A stretch of DNA of 64,000 nucleotides, taken from positions 124,001 through 188,000 of the forward strand of contig NZ_PJMB01000003.1 of assembly GCF_002892835.1 (NCBI RefSeq), read 5' to 3'. Below, one piece after another: positions 11,893-20,305 of the stretch (positions are counted from its first letter, which is position 1; every line of letters begins with the position of its first letter). Origin of the DNA: Arthrobacter sp. AFG7.2. GTDB lineage: Bacteria; Actinomycetota; Actinomycetes; Actinomycetales; Micrococcaceae. The notes under the pieces were generated by a model. It worked only from the letters and a program-made list of their open reading frames with translations, was not told the origin of the DNA and did not search any database. Position numbers and translations under genes: made by a program.

Positions 11893-12252
11893 ATGTTGAC
11901 CATCGGCAGCACCGTCCTCGGCGTCAATGACGTCGCCCGCGCAACCGCCTTTTGGCACGCCGCCCTCGGCTATGTCCCGCGCGAGCCAGGTGACGACACC
12001 TGGGTGACGCTGGTCCCGGCGTCGGGCTCGGGGGCTCACTTGGCCCTTATGCTCAGCCGGACTCCTGTCCAGGACCACCCGCGCATCCACTTGGACTTGT
12101 ACGCGGACCACCAAGCCGCAGAGGTGGAACGGCTGGTCTCCCTGGGCGCCCAGCGTGTCAACTGGGACCTGTATCCGGAAGACCCGGATTTCGTTGTGCT
12201 TGCAGACCCGGACGGAAACCGTTTCTGCGTTGTAGACAAAAGCCCGCGGTAG
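11893..12252 (+). CDS. VOC-family (glyoxalase/bleomycin-resistance fold) protein
   Basis: A 119-aa cytoplasmic protein with one vicinal-oxygen-chelate domain. It opens with GSTVLGVNDVARATAFWHAALGY, the typical first beta-alpha module, and ends with FVVLADPDGNRFCVV, the usual last strand pair before the C-terminus. Candidate metal ligands are limited, so enzymatic activity is uncertain. It is divergent from gcvP with the riboswitch between them. ATG at 11893 is chosen; the ribosome site is weak (GGGCGG). Substrate is unknown. Confidence 0.85.
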   Translation: MLTIGSTVLGVNDVARATAFWHAALGYVPREPGDDTWVTLVPASGSGAHLALMLSRTPVQDHPRIHLDLYADHQAAEVERLVSLGAQRVNWDLYPEDPDFVVLADPDGNRFCVVDKSPR

Positions 12253-12309
12253 CCCCGCCGCAGGACCCCGGGCAGGTGCCACGCTGCGGGAACGAGCCGG
12301 CTCGGCACG

Positions 12310-12396
12310 GCATGGTTCTACCCGGAGCCCAAGGCACGCGCCAGGCAGATCGAGGACCGGATCGCGTTCTGGCGCGGCGTGACTATCGAGAGCTAA
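12310..12396 (+). pseudogene. Remnant of a DUF427 gene (last 28 codons only)
   Basis: Frame 12310-12396 reads AWFYPEPKARARQIEDRI, then AFWRGVTIES and a stop. This is the C-terminus of the DUF427 protein encoded intact at 33107-33391 (AWFYPEPKPRAAQIEDRI, AFWRGVTIED). By hand count 14-15 of 87 bases differ. Homology stops abruptly upstream and no start codon or N-terminal part is present, so this is a truncated paralogue or old duplication scar. Confidence 0.75.
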
Positions 12397-12405
12397 CGGT
12401 CAGCC

Positions 12406-13134
12406 TCACAGGGTGGCGGCTTCCTCCTCCGCCAGCCTGATCATGCGGAGCTCATCCTCCACCGCGCGGGACGGCCAGTAGTCCTTGGCCAGTTCACTTG
12501 CCCGCACCCTGTCCGCCGTCGGGAAGAGCTTGCCGAGCAGCCCAGCCGCTTGCAGCAGCGCGATCAGGGCGATAGTCCTGTCCTCGGGCTTCTGTGGGTC
12601 GGGTTTTGCGGTATCGGGTGCCTTGGGTTCTGGCGTTCCGGCATCGGTGTCCGTAGACGGCGGCTGGAGTTTCGCAGGAGAACCCCTGAGTGCCGTTTCG
12701 ATCTTTTCCAGCAGCGCGGCCTCCGGCGCGTGGTCCTTCTCCGGATACCGCACGGGCCGGAACCGGCCCAGGTGCTTTTCTCCCACATGTTCCACGAGGC
12801 CCGCCGACACCATGCCCTCGTACATGCGCTGGGTTTCGGCGCGGCCCTCCAGCATGGAGACCCACCGCCGGGGACTGTGCGGCCGCGACTTGCCGCGGAT
12901 GACGTCCAGTTCGTGCTGGAGGTCCGTTTCAGGCGTAGCCCCGGTAGCCCTGACGTGCTTTCCCTGGAGCTCGATGGCGCCGAGCAGGTCCAGTTCGGCC
13001 AGTATTGCCCCTGCCACGGTGGTCCGGAGGGCGAACACCGGAACTTCAGGTTTGCCGTCCTTGTCATTGGTGGCCAGGAGAAGGAATGCCTGGGGAAGAC
13101 TCAGTTCACCGGTACGGGGTGTTTCCGCGTTCAT
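12406..13134 (-). CDS. GPP34-family (Golgi phosphoprotein 3-like) protein
   Basis: About 242 aa. It has the GPP34 N-terminus ELSLPQAFLLLATNDKDGKP, the helical core (AILAELDLLGAIEL) and the C-terminal LIALLQAAGLLGKLFP segment. A Pro/Asp/Lys-rich linker (about residues 160-190) splits the domain. Eukaryotic members bind PI4P at Golgi membranes; actinobacterial members are of unknown function, often near stress genes. The ATG at 13134 gives NAETPRTGELSLP; an upstream in-frame start at 13164 is less likely. Divergent from arsA with a palindromic repeat between. Confidence 0.8.
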   Translation of the reverse strand: MNAETPRTGELSLPQAFLLLATNDKDGKPEVPVFALRTTVAGAILAELDLLGAIELQGKHVRATGATPETDLQHELDVIRGKSRPHSPRRWVSMLEGRAETQRMYEGMVSAGLVEHVGEKHLGRFRPVRYPEKDHAPEAALLEKIETALRGSPAKLQPPSTDTDAGTPEPKAPDTAKPDPQKPEDRTIALIALLQAAGLLGKLFPTADRVRASELAKDYWPSRAVEDELRMIRLAEEEAATL

Positions 13135-13273
13135 GGCACCATGATGCGCGCATTCGGCGGTCACCGCTACGGCCGAAGTACCCGGGTTTCCCGCACGGAT
13201 CGGCAGGCGGATTGATCCAGGCCAACTCGCAGGGTGTCCCCGAACCTCACCACCTGAGCGCAGCTAAAGGGGG

Positions 13274-13311
13274 AAGCGGACGACGGCGTGACCTCCCGCC
13301 GTCGTCCGCTT
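13274..13311. repeat. Dispersed palindromic element, copy 1
   Basis: Hairpin with arms AAGCGGACGACGGCG and CGCCGTCGTCCGCTT around TGACCTCC. It lies between divergent genes (GPP34 and arsA starts), so it cannot be only a transcription terminator. Confidence 0.85.
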
Positions 13312-13322
13312 GCGTCAGCTCC

Positions 13323-13368
13323 GGGACGTTTGGCTCTGGGCCCATCCCCGGCCGGTTGGAAGACTGGC
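13323..13368 (+). promoter_or_regulatory. Candidate DevR/DosR-type promoter block of arsA
   Basis: GGGACGTTTGGCTCT at 13323-13337, then GACTGGC at 13362-13368, just before the GTG start at 13373. The same two blocks recur with identical 39-base offset upstream of the flavodoxin gene (16101 and 16140). GGGAC-N4-GGCCCT resembles DevR/DosR boxes of actinobacteria. Inference from two copies only. Confidence 0.45.
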
Positions 13369-13372
13369 TGGC

Positions 13373-15137
13373 GTGAAGTTCCTCGAAAACCCGCCACGGT
13401 TCCTGTTCTTTACCGGCAAGGGCGGCGTGGGCAAGACGTCCGTTGCGTGCGCTTCGGCGCTCTCCCTTGCGCGTGCCGGCAGGAAGGTGCTGCTGGTCAG
13501 CACGGACCCGGCCTCCAACCTCGGCCAGGTGTTCGGCCTGACCATTGGAAATACCGTCACCGCTGTGCAGGATGTGCCGGGTCTTTTTGCCCTGGAAATA
13601 GACCCGGAACAGGCAGCCGAAGCCTACCGGGAACGGATCCTCGCTCCCGTCCGTGGAGTCCTGCCGGAGACGGAACTGGCAGGTATCGCCGAAAGCCTTT
13701 CAGGTTCCTGCACCACGGAGGTGGCCTCTTTCGACGAATTCACTAGCCTGCTCGGCGACGATACTTCCTACGCCGAGTACAACCACATCATCTTTGATAC
13801 CGCCCCGACCGGCCACACCATCCGGTTGCTGCAACTGCCCGGCTCGTGGACCGATTTCCTCGCCACCGGCGCGGGGGAACCGTCCTGCCTGGGCCCCCTG
13901 TCCGGGCTGGACAAGCACAAAGAGGTCTACGCCCGGGCCGTCCAGGCACCTTGCTGACCCGCAGCGCACCCGGCTTGTCCTGGTGACCCGCGCGCAACCG
14001 TCGTCCCTGAAGGAGGTTGAACGGACCTGCCTCGAACTTAACCAGATCGGAATCGGCGGCGGGTACCTCGTGGTCAACGGGGTCCTGCCGGAAGCAGCCG
14101 GCGGGGAGGAACTGGCCAAGGCCCTGCGCGCCCGGGAGGGAGCAGCCCTCGCCGCCATTCCCGCAGCTGTTGCCGGGCTCCCCCGCGACATCCTGGAACT
14201 GAAGCCTGGCAACATGGTGGGGATCCCGGCCCTCGAATCCCTCTTTATTCCAACGTCCGGGGCCGAGGCTGCCGGGGCCCTGGCGTCGGGCGTTGACGTC
14301 GGGGACGCCCCGCTCGCGGCCCTGGTGGACGGGATCGAGGCCAACGGCCACGGGCTGGTGATGTGCATGGGCAAGGGCGGCGTGGGAAAAACGACGGTGG
14401 CTGCCGCCATCGCGGTTGCCCTGGCCAAGAGGGGGCATGCGGTCCACCTCACCACCACCGACCCGGCAGCCCACCTGTCGGAGACGCTCCACGGGTCCGT
14501 CGCCGGCCTGACAGTCTCCCGCATTGACCCGGCCGCGGCCATCCAGGAATACCGCGCCCACGTGATGGACACCAAGGGCAGGAGCATGGACAACGAAGGC
14601 CGGGCGGCCCTGGCGGAGGACCTGATGTCCCCCTGCACGGACGAGGTGGCCGTGTTCCGGCAGTTCTCCCGGGTGGTCCAGGAATCCCGGCGCCACTTCG
14701 TGGTGATGGACACCGCACCCACCGGCCATACCCTGCTGCTCCTGGATGCCACGGGTTCGTACCACCGTGAGATTTCCCGGCAGGTGGGGAACTCAATGGG
14801 GTTCGTGACTCCGCTGATGCGCCTTCAGGACCCGGTAGGAACCAAGGTCATCCTGGTCACCCTGGCCGAGACCACACCCGTGCTGGAGGCGGCGGAACTC
14901 AAGAATGACCTTGAGCGGGCCGGTATCCGGCCGTGGGCCTGGGTCATCAACAACTCAATCGCTGCTGCCCGCCCGGCCTCGCCGTTCCTCCGGGCCCGCG
15001 CGTCATACGAGGCGGACCAGATCACCAAGGTGCGGGCCATGACGGACAGGATCGCATTGATTCCCCTGCTGCCCGAAGAGCCCGTGGGTGAGGCGAAACT
15101 GACGGCCTTGACCTCTTTCACCACCCAGCGCGTGTAG
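13373..15137 (+). pseudogene. arsA: ArsA-type anion-pump ATPase, two-domain, interrupted by a +1 frameshift
   Basis: Together the two frames encode a roughly 587-aa ArsA-like ATPase that would energise an ArsB arsenite pump. The GTG start at 13373 gives KFLENPPRFLFFTGKGGVGKTS with the first P-loop; the second is CMGKGGVGKTTVAAAI. DTAPTGHT occurs in both halves, and cysteines equivalent to the metal-site cysteines occur in SGSCTTEV, EPSCLGPL and MSPCTDEV. The first frame stops at 13957, while homology continues one base out of phase (LADPQRTRLVLV). One extra base near 13946-13950 explains this. It is either a real recent inactivation, a recoding site or a sequencing error. No arsB, arsC or arsR is nearby, so the role may not be arsenic export. 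Confidence 0.85.
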
Positions 15138-15149
15138 CCGGAAGGCGGG

Positions 15150-15183
15150 ACGGACGACGGCGGGGCCTCCCGCCGTCGTCCGT
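15150..15183. repeat. Dispersed palindromic element, copy 2
   Basis: Arms ACGGACGACGGCGGG (15150-15164) and CCCGCCGTCGTCCGT around GCCT, followed by TTTT. It lies between the convergent ends of arsA and the DUF3846-like gene, where it could terminate arsA. Confidence 0.85.
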
Positions 15184-15199
15184 TTTGCTGTGAATCTGG

Positions 15200-15544
15200 C
15201 TAGGCAGCCAGCGGCATGTCGAACAGTTGCTCGGCGAGCCTGATGAGGTGGCTCGGGGTGTCGGTCTCTTCGCCGGGATCCACGAAGCCGAGGAACATGG
15301 CCGTTCCGTGGACGGTTTGCTCCAGTTCGACGCCGGCTTCCCGGATGAGGACTTCCGCCCGCAGGTTGGGAAAGGCCCGGCTTCCGTCGTTGTCGAGGTA
15401 CGCACGCCAGCCGCTGCTGGCGATGTACCCGATGTCCCCTGCGGCCACTCGCTGGAGGGCTGTGTCGTCGAGGTCCAGCGGTTTGATGTGCACGGGATAG
15501 GCGAGGCGGGCCGGGACCACCAGGGCGTTGAAGGAGGTGTTCAT
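15200..15544 (-). CDS. Small protein, probably DUF3846-like
   Basis: A 114-aa acidic protein with no signal peptide or membrane segment. DDTALQRVAAGDIGYIA, then the FPNLRAEVLIREAG segment and GTAMFLGFVD, resemble the DUF3846 layout, in which a short alpha/beta domain ends with a strand near GTAV(V/F)xG. Function unknown; such proteins are common in actinobacteria and their phages. ATG at 15544 has AAGGACA upstream. Similarity judged by eye only. Confidence 0.65.
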   Translation of the reverse strand: MNTSFNALVVPARLAYPVHIKPLDLDDTALQRVAAGDIGYIASSGWRAYLDNDGSRAFPNLRAEVLIREAGVELEQTVHGTAMFLGFVDPGEETDTPSHLIRLAEQLFDMPLAA

Positions 15545-15597
15545 TGGTCATGTCCTTGTGGCTGAAAAACGAGGGCTTGCTTGGCAGCGGGGAGGGC

Positions 15598-15641
15598 GCG
15601 GGCGGCCGGCCGGGCTAGGAGTCCCGCTCCCGGCCGCCCGC
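15598..15641 (-). terminator. GC-rich hairpin downstream of the 44-aa gene
   Basis: Perfect 12-bp arms GCGGGCGGCCGG (15598-15609) and CCGGCCGCCCGC (15630-15641) with a 20-base loop, 8 bp after the stop of the small gene. No U-tract follows, so termination is only probable. Confidence 0.55.
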
Positions 15642-15648
15642 TGGCTGG

Positions 15649-15783
15649 TTAGCGCTGGTTCTTGCGCGGCTTTGCGAAATTCAGTTCGCTGTTCTCGTTC
15701 TTGGCCCTTTTATCGGCCCGCTTCTCGAGAATTGTCTTACCGGCCTTTTTTGCGGCTCCGCTTTTGGGGGATTTTCCGGACAT
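15649..15783 (-). CDS. Small highly basic protein, 44 aa
   Basis: The frame encodes a 44-residue protein starting MSGKSPKSGAAKKAGKTILE and ending NFAKPRKNQR. About one third is Lys or Arg, with no hydrophobic segment. ATG at 15783 has GAAAGG 8 bases upstream, and a strong hairpin follows the stop. The Lys/Ala-rich N-terminus and basic C-terminal tail suggest nucleic-acid or ribosome binding, which is inference. I recall similar short proteins annotated in Arthrobacter-type genomes but know no function. Confidence 0.75.
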   Translation of the reverse strand: MSGKSPKSGAAKKAGKTILEKRADKRAKNENSELNFAKPRKNQR

Positions 15784-16100
15784 CGGAATCACGCCTTTCT
15801 ATGCTTTGCGTTACCCGATACCATACCTACTTTTATTTTTTAGTCCAGTCCGCAAAAACCGCAGAATGCAGGTCTTGATGCGACCACTTGGGCGGATGCA
15901 CAGCTTGACCAAAACAGTAAGGGCCGGTTTTCCTGTTGTGACCGAAAAGGGCATGGCAGGTCTTTTTCAGTCATTAGTGGATTTCCACTGCCGTAAAAGC
16001 GGAATTTACAGATCCCCATGCATTTGTGCTTCATTCGGGCCGTCTCAAGAAAAAGGCGGGACTCCCTGCGGACCCCTTGATTCAGAACACGCCCCGCTCC
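15784..16100. other. AT-richer divergent intergenic region
   Basis: About 320 bp between the 44-aa gene and the flavodoxin promoter block. Locally AT-rich (TTTTATTTTTTAG near 15831) and probably holds the promoter of the 44-aa gene. No convincing open frame or known RNA motif seen. Confidence 0.4.
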
Positions 16101-16146
16101 GGGACGTTCGGCCCTACGGCCTGGTGCCGAGGCTTGGCAGACTGGC
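16101..16146 (+). promoter_or_regulatory. Candidate DevR/DosR-type promoter block of the flavodoxin gene
   Basis: GGGACGTTCGGCCCT at 16101-16115 and GACTGGC at 16140-16146, with the same spacing as the arsA copy. GGGAC and GGCCCT form the inverted half-sites of a DevR-like box. Confidence 0.5.
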
Positions 16147-16179
16147 GTGTGCCGGCTACCGACAACGCAAGGACCCATC

Positions 16180-16725
16180 ATGGCCGTGATCTACATTCCC
16201 TACGGAACCACTGAGGGCCAGGCCGCCCGGATCGCCGAGTTCATTTCGGACGTTGTCCACGCACACGGGCACAAGGCGCAGACTGCGGACATCAAGCACG
16301 CCGGGAACTTCATACCCGACTGGTACGACGCCGTGATCGTCGGCGGGTCCGTCCATCAGGGCAAGCACGAGGACTACGTCCTGGAGTTCGTGCAGAAGAA
16401 CAAAGCCGTCCTGGAGAGCGTGCCGTCTGCATTCTTCTCCGTCAGCCTCTCAGCCCACGGGGACAGTGAGAGCGCCGAGGGCTATGTGACGAAGTTCGAG
16501 GAAGAGACGGGATGGCGGCCGGCCCAGGTGGGGCTCTTCAGCGGGGCCCTTGCCTACACGCAGTATGGGTTCATCAAGCGTCTCGTGATGAAAAGGATCG
16601 CCAGTACCAAGGGCTCCCTGGACACCGACACCTCGCAGGACTACGTCTACACCGAGTGGGACGGCGTGAAGCGGTTTACCGAAGACTTCCTGGAGAGGGC
16701 TACGACGCCGGGCGAGATGCTGTGA
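16180..16725 (+). CDS. Flavodoxin-domain protein, HemG-like
   Basis: A 181-aa cytoplasmic protein of the flavodoxin fold related to HemG, the FMN-dependent protoporphyrinogen oxidase. Evidence is the N-terminal IYIPYGTTEGQAARIAEFI phosphate loop, DAVIVGGSVHQGKHEDYV, FFSVSLSAHGD and the C-terminal helix with ETGWRPAQ before FSGALAYTQYGF. Actinobacterial paralogues are often stress or redox proteins rather than the haem enzyme, so the exact reaction is open. ATG at 16180 is preceded by CAAGGACCC. It shares the DevR-like promoter block with arsA, hinting at hypoxia or redox control. Confidence 0.82.
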   Translation: MAVIYIPYGTTEGQAARIAEFISDVVHAHGHKAQTADIKHAGNFIPDWYDAVIVGGSVHQGKHEDYVLEFVQKNKAVLESVPSAFFSVSLSAHGDSESAEGYVTKFEEETGWRPAQVGLFSGALAYTQYGFIKRLVMKRIASTKGSLDTDTSQDYVYTEWDGVKRFTEDFLERATTPGEML

Positions 16726-16740
16726 GGGCACAACAGGGTT

Positions 16741-16777
16741 AGCGGACGACGGCGGTAGCCTCCCGCCGTCGTCCGCT
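16741..16777. repeat. Dispersed palindromic element, copy 3
   Basis: Arms AGCGGACGACGGCGG and CCGCCGTCGTCCGCT around TAGCCTC, between two plus-strand genes (flavodoxin and metalloprotease). Confidence 0.85.
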
Positions 16778-16938
16778 TCCGTTCGGCTTTCATGCGGCCT
16801 GAATGTCGGACCGTCTGGTTGGGGCGGAGTGAGTCCGTCCGCCGCTGAGTGCTGCCGCCTGTGGCGGGGGTTGGAAGCAGCCATTATGCTGAGCGAACCT
16901 GTCTTAAAGGATGGGTTTGGGGGCACAAGGGGGCGCCG

Positions 16939-17943
16939 GTGGTACCGGATTTCGGCACGAAGGATTTCTCAGGCACGCCTGCCAGAGGGCGTGACATCTC
17001 GGGCGTCCGGCGTTCGCCGAGCGGGCGCATCCCGCAGTGGGCAATTGACGAAGCTCTTGGCAAGCTGCAGGATCCCGAACCCTGGCGTACAGTCCCTGCA
17101 CCACGTCCGAAGAAGCGACGCGGCTATCGCCGGATCAAGCCGGGAGGCACTCGAAAATGGAGGGCCCGGTCAGCCACGGTCTTGGGCCTTGCACTCGTCG
17201 TGGTGCTCTACTTCAGTCCGACCCTCTTCGACCGGTTCGTCCTGTCCGCGGCGCTGCCCCACCTGCCCGAATCAGACGTGCCTCCCCCGGGGTTTGAAGC
17301 TGCTTCGTCTCCGCTCGGCGTCCCGCCTGCCATGACCGGTTCCGCCGCGTTCGTCCTGCAGGAGTCGCCTGACCCGGGCCAACCATTTGTGGCCTATGAC
17401 CCATGCCGCCCGGTCCATTACGTGGTCCGCCCGGAATTGGCGCCGCCGGGTACGGACCAGCTCGTCAGGGAATCCGTGGCCGCGGTTTCTGCCGCGACCG
17501 GGCTGCAGTTTGTCTACGACGGGCCAACGGACGAAGCACCGTCACAAGAACGGGAGGCGTACCAGCCTGACCGGTACGGCAAGAAGTGGGCGCCGATCCT
17601 TATCTCGTGGTCCACGCCGGAGGCAGCGCCGGAGCTCGAGGGAAGTGTTGCGGGAACCGGCGGCAGTTCGTCCATCCAGATGCTAGGCGAGCCCTATGTA
17701 TACGTCAGCGGCCAGGTCCTTCTTGACGCACCGGACCTCGCGGAAACGCTTGCCTGGCCGGACGGGCCGGCATTGGTCCGGGCCATCATCATGCATGAGC
17801 TGGCGCATGTGGTCGGGCTGGACCACGTCAACGACCCCACACAGCTCATGTACGAAGCGAACAGCGGGCAGCTGGACTTCAATGCCGGCGACCGCGCCGG
17901 CCTGGCCTTGTTGGGGACCGGCGAGTGCGTCCCGCGGATATGA
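16939..17943 (+). CDS. Membrane-anchored metzincin-type zinc metalloprotease
   Basis: About 334 aa from the GTG at 16939, which has AAGGGGG 7 bases upstream; the frame is open further upstream to 16849 without a better start. A basic cytoplasmic N-terminus (PRPKKRRGYRRIKPGG) precedes one transmembrane helix (ATVLGLALVVVLYF), then an extracellular domain. HELAHVVGLDH at residues 286-296 is the full HExxHxxGxxH zinc site of metzincins, followed by PTQLMYE where the Met-turn is expected. It resembles matrixin-like (M10) proteases of actinobacteria. Substrate unknown. Confidence 0.85.
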   Translation: MVPDFGTKDFSGTPARGRDISGVRRSPSGRIPQWAIDEALGKLQDPEPWRTVPAPRPKKRRGYRRIKPGGTRKWRARSATVLGLALVVVLYFSPTLFDRFVLSAALPHLPESDVPPPGFEAASSPLGVPPAMTGSAAFVLQESPDPGQPFVAYDPCRPVHYVVRPELAPPGTDQLVRESVAAVSAATGLQFVYDGPTDEAPSQEREAYQPDRYGKKWAPILISWSTPEAAPELEGSVAGTGGSSSIQMLGEPYVYVSGQVLLDAPDLAETLAWPDGPALVRAIIMHELAHVVGLDHVNDPTQLMYEANSGQLDFNAGDRAGLALLGTGECVPRI

Positions 17944-18045
17944 CAGCGGGCTGACCTGCCGGTCCACAATCGGCTTCAGCGTGCTGTGGGTGCCGGTGCA
18001 TCCTAACCGGTGCTTCGTCCACCGAGTGGTGCATCCGCTCTGCGC

Positions 18046-18080
18046 GCGGACGACGGCGGGAGGCGCCCGCCGTCGTCCGC
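18046..18080. repeat. Dispersed palindromic element, copy 4 (inverted orientation)
   Basis: Arms GCGGACGACGGCGGG and CCCGCCGTCGTCCGC around AGGCG. The loop is the reverse complement of the other copies (CGCCT), so this copy is flipped. Between convergent gene ends. Confidence 0.85.
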
Positions 18081-18127
18081 TGCCTGTTTGTGAGGCGATG
18101 AGTCCTTAGCTGATCCCATGGGCGGTT

Positions 18128-18601
18128 CTAGAACTGCCCGGTGGGGCCGCTGTCCGTGACTTCACCGCGCCATCCGCCGGTTTCGGACCCGCGCGATTCA
18201 ATGAAGTTTTTAAACTTCCGCATGTCGGCCTTGACCTGCATCTCGTCGATGTTCAGGGCCGCGCCTGCCTTTTCAGTGACGGTTTCCGGCGCCCATTCGA
18301 AGTGCACCTTGACCTTCGTGTGGTTGGCATCCAGCGGCGTGAACCTGATGATGCCGGCATGGGACTTGCCGTCGGTGCTGCGCCAGGCGATGCGGTCGTC
18401 AGGCTCCTGATCGACGATCTCAGTATCGAATTCCCGCTGGACGCCACCCACCTTTGTCACCCAGTGATTGGTGGTTTCCGTCATCTGGGTTACCGACTCC
18501 ACACCGGACATGAATTGCGGAAAGGATTCGAACTGGGTCCACTGGTTGTACGCGGTCCGGACCGGGACAGCGACATCGACGGTCTCTTCAACGTGTTCCA
18601 T
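18128..18601 (-). CDS. SRPBCC (START-like) family protein
   Basis: About 157 aa with one polyketide-cyclase/dehydrase-type START-like domain. Typical features are EETVDVAVPVRTAYNQWTQF at the N-terminus, FPQFMSGVESV, then DRIAWRSTDGK and a long C-terminal helix (VKADMRKFKNFIESRG). The fold binds hydrophobic ligands; the ligand here is unknown. ATG at 18601 has a strong AGGAGG 7 bases upstream, preferred over an in-frame start at 18631. Confidence 0.85.
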   Translation of the reverse strand: MEHVEETVDVAVPVRTAYNQWTQFESFPQFMSGVESVTQMTETTNHWVTKVGGVQREFDTEIVDQEPDDRIAWRSTDGKSHAGIIRFTPLDANHTKVKVHFEWAPETVTEKAGAALNIDEMQVKADMRKFKNFIESRGSETGGWRGEVTDSGPTGQF

Positions 18602-18781
18602 CTGCTTCCTCCTTATGACGGACGGCCGCAATGGCGGACCGGCAACACGGCATCCTGCCGGTCAGGCAGCCGCCACCCTTGCACGATAAATCCGGTGGAT
18701 GCCGGTGTCCAGACCATCGAAATTGACGTGACCATCGACTTTGCTGCGGGGCCGATTGCAGCGGCCGTACGGAGCCAGCCG

Positions 18782-20305
18782 CTATGAAACCAACACCGCC
18801 CGGCGGTTGGCCCGCCGATGCCGGAGGTGCTGGACTGCGCTGAGGACGAGGGCCGCGGCGAGGACAATATAGAGGGTGACAGTGATGGGGCTGCCCACCA
18901 GGATGCCTAGGTTCCCTTCGGATACCGCCAGGGCGCGTCGCAGTTCGGTTTCTGCCATGGGGCCGAGGATCACTGCGATCAGTACCGGTGCCAGGGGAAT
19001 GTTGTAGCGGCGCATCATGAATCCGACAAGGCCGATGGCGATGAGGAGCCACAAGTCCAGGATTGCGGAGCTTACTGCGTAGACGCCGAGCATGGAGAAG
19101 ACGGTGATGCCGGCGTAAAGGTAGTGCTTGGGGATGCTCAGCAGTTTGGCCCAGACGGAAGCGAACGGCATGTTGATCATCACCAGGATGACCAAGCCTA
19201 TGAAGAGTGAGGCCAGCAGGGCCCAGACCAGGTCGCCGCTTCGTTCGAAGAGCAGGGGTCCTGGTTGCATTCCGTATTGCTGGAATGCGGCCAGCATGAT
19301 CGCTGCGGTGGCTGACGTGGGCAGTCCCAGGGCCAGGAGGGCGCCCATCGCCGTTCCGGCGGTGGCGTTGGCTGCCGCTTCCGGTGCGGCAAGACCGCGG
19401 ATGGAGCCGGTGGTGCCGAATTCCGGGTCGCTTCGCCGCTTAGCTAACTGCTTTTCAGTGCCGTAGGCCAGGAAGGTGGGTACTTCTGCGCCGCCGGCAG
19501 GTATCAGGCCAAACGGGGCGCCGAATGCGGTGCCCCGCAGCCAGGCCGGCAGGGCTTTCCTGAAGTCGGCCAGGTTCAAGCGGGCCCGGCCCTTGGCGTC
19601 GATCTGGGTTGCGGCGGGGTCGCGGTGGATGCGGGAGGCGATGTGGAAGACCTCGCCGAGTGCCAGGAGACCGACGGTGATGACGATGACGGAGATGCCG
19701 TCGAAGAGCTGGGGCATGCCCAGGGTGAACCGGGAAGTCCCGCTGGGGCCGTCGATGCCGACGAGGGCCAGGGCGAGGCCGATGCCCAGGGCTGCGAGAC
19801 CGCGGATCACGGATTCGGAGACGACGGCGGAGATGGCCAGAAACGCAAAGACTGCCAGGGCGAAGTATTCGGCCGGGCCGAAGACCGTGGCCATCTTGAC
19901 GAGGGTCGGAGCGAAGAACACCACAAGGGTGGTGGCTATCAGGCCGCCAATGAAGGCTCCGATCGCGCAGGTGGCCAGGGCCTTGGCGGCCTGTCCGCTT
20001 TTGGCCATGCGGTGGCCTTCGAAGGTGGAAGCCATGGCAGAGGAGTTGCCCGGGGTGTTAAGCAGGATTCCGGAGGTGGAGTCACCGAAGAGTCCGCCGA
20101 AGTAGATGCCGGCAAACATGATGAACGCCGCTGTGGGTTCCAGTGAAAAGGTGACGGGCAGCAGCAGCGCGACGGCCATTGCTGAACCAAGTCCGGGAAG
20201 GACGCCGACGGCGGTCCCCAGGATGGCGCCGATCAGCACCCACAGGAGGTTGATGGGGGTCAGGGCGCTGGCAAAGCCGCCCATGAGCAGTTCGAGTTGT
20301 TCCAT
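18782..20305 (-). CDS. tctA: Tripartite tricarboxylate transporter, large permease TctA
   Basis: A 507-aa cytoplasmic membrane protein of the TctA/DUF112 family with about 11-12 hydrophobic segments. The signature GVLPGLGSAMAVALLLP and its mirrored second-half counterpart (GLPTSATAAIMLAAFQQYG) are present, as is GDSTSGILLNTPGNSSAMA. It imports tricarboxylate-like acids with TctB and periplasmic-type binder TctC. The start ATG overlaps the tctB stop (TGATG). Together with the divergent flavoprotein, a tricarballylate- or citrate-like substrate is likely. Confidence 0.94.
   Translation of the reverse strand: MEQLELLMGGFASALTPINLLWVLIGAILGTAVGVLPGLGSAMAVALLLPVTFSLEPTAAFIMFAGIYFGGLFGDSTSGILLNTPGNSSAMASTFEGHRMAKSGQAAKALATCAIGAFIGGLIATTLVVFFAPTLVKMATVFGPAEYFALAVFAFLAISAVVSESVIRGLAALGIGLALALVGIDGPSGTSRFTLGMPQLFDGISVIVITVGLLALGEVFHIASRIHRDPAATQIDAKGRARLNLADFRKALPAWLRGTAFGAPFGLIPAGGAEVPTFLAYGTEKQLAKRRSDPEFGTTGSIRGLAAPEAAANATAGTAMGALLALGLPTSATAAIMLAAFQQYGMQPGPLLFERSGDLVWALLASLFIGLVILVMINMPFASVWAKLLSIPKHYLYAGITVFSMLGVYAVSSAILDLWLLIAIGLVGFMMRRYNIPLAPVLIAVILGPMAETELRRALAVSEGNLGILVGSPITVTLYIVLAAALVLSAVQHLRHRRANRRAVLVS

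Noticed and set aside
13957..13957. Programmed frameshift in arsA like that of prfB
   Set aside because: No CTTTGA slip site with upstream Shine-Dalgarno spacing; an ordinary one-base insertion is simpler.
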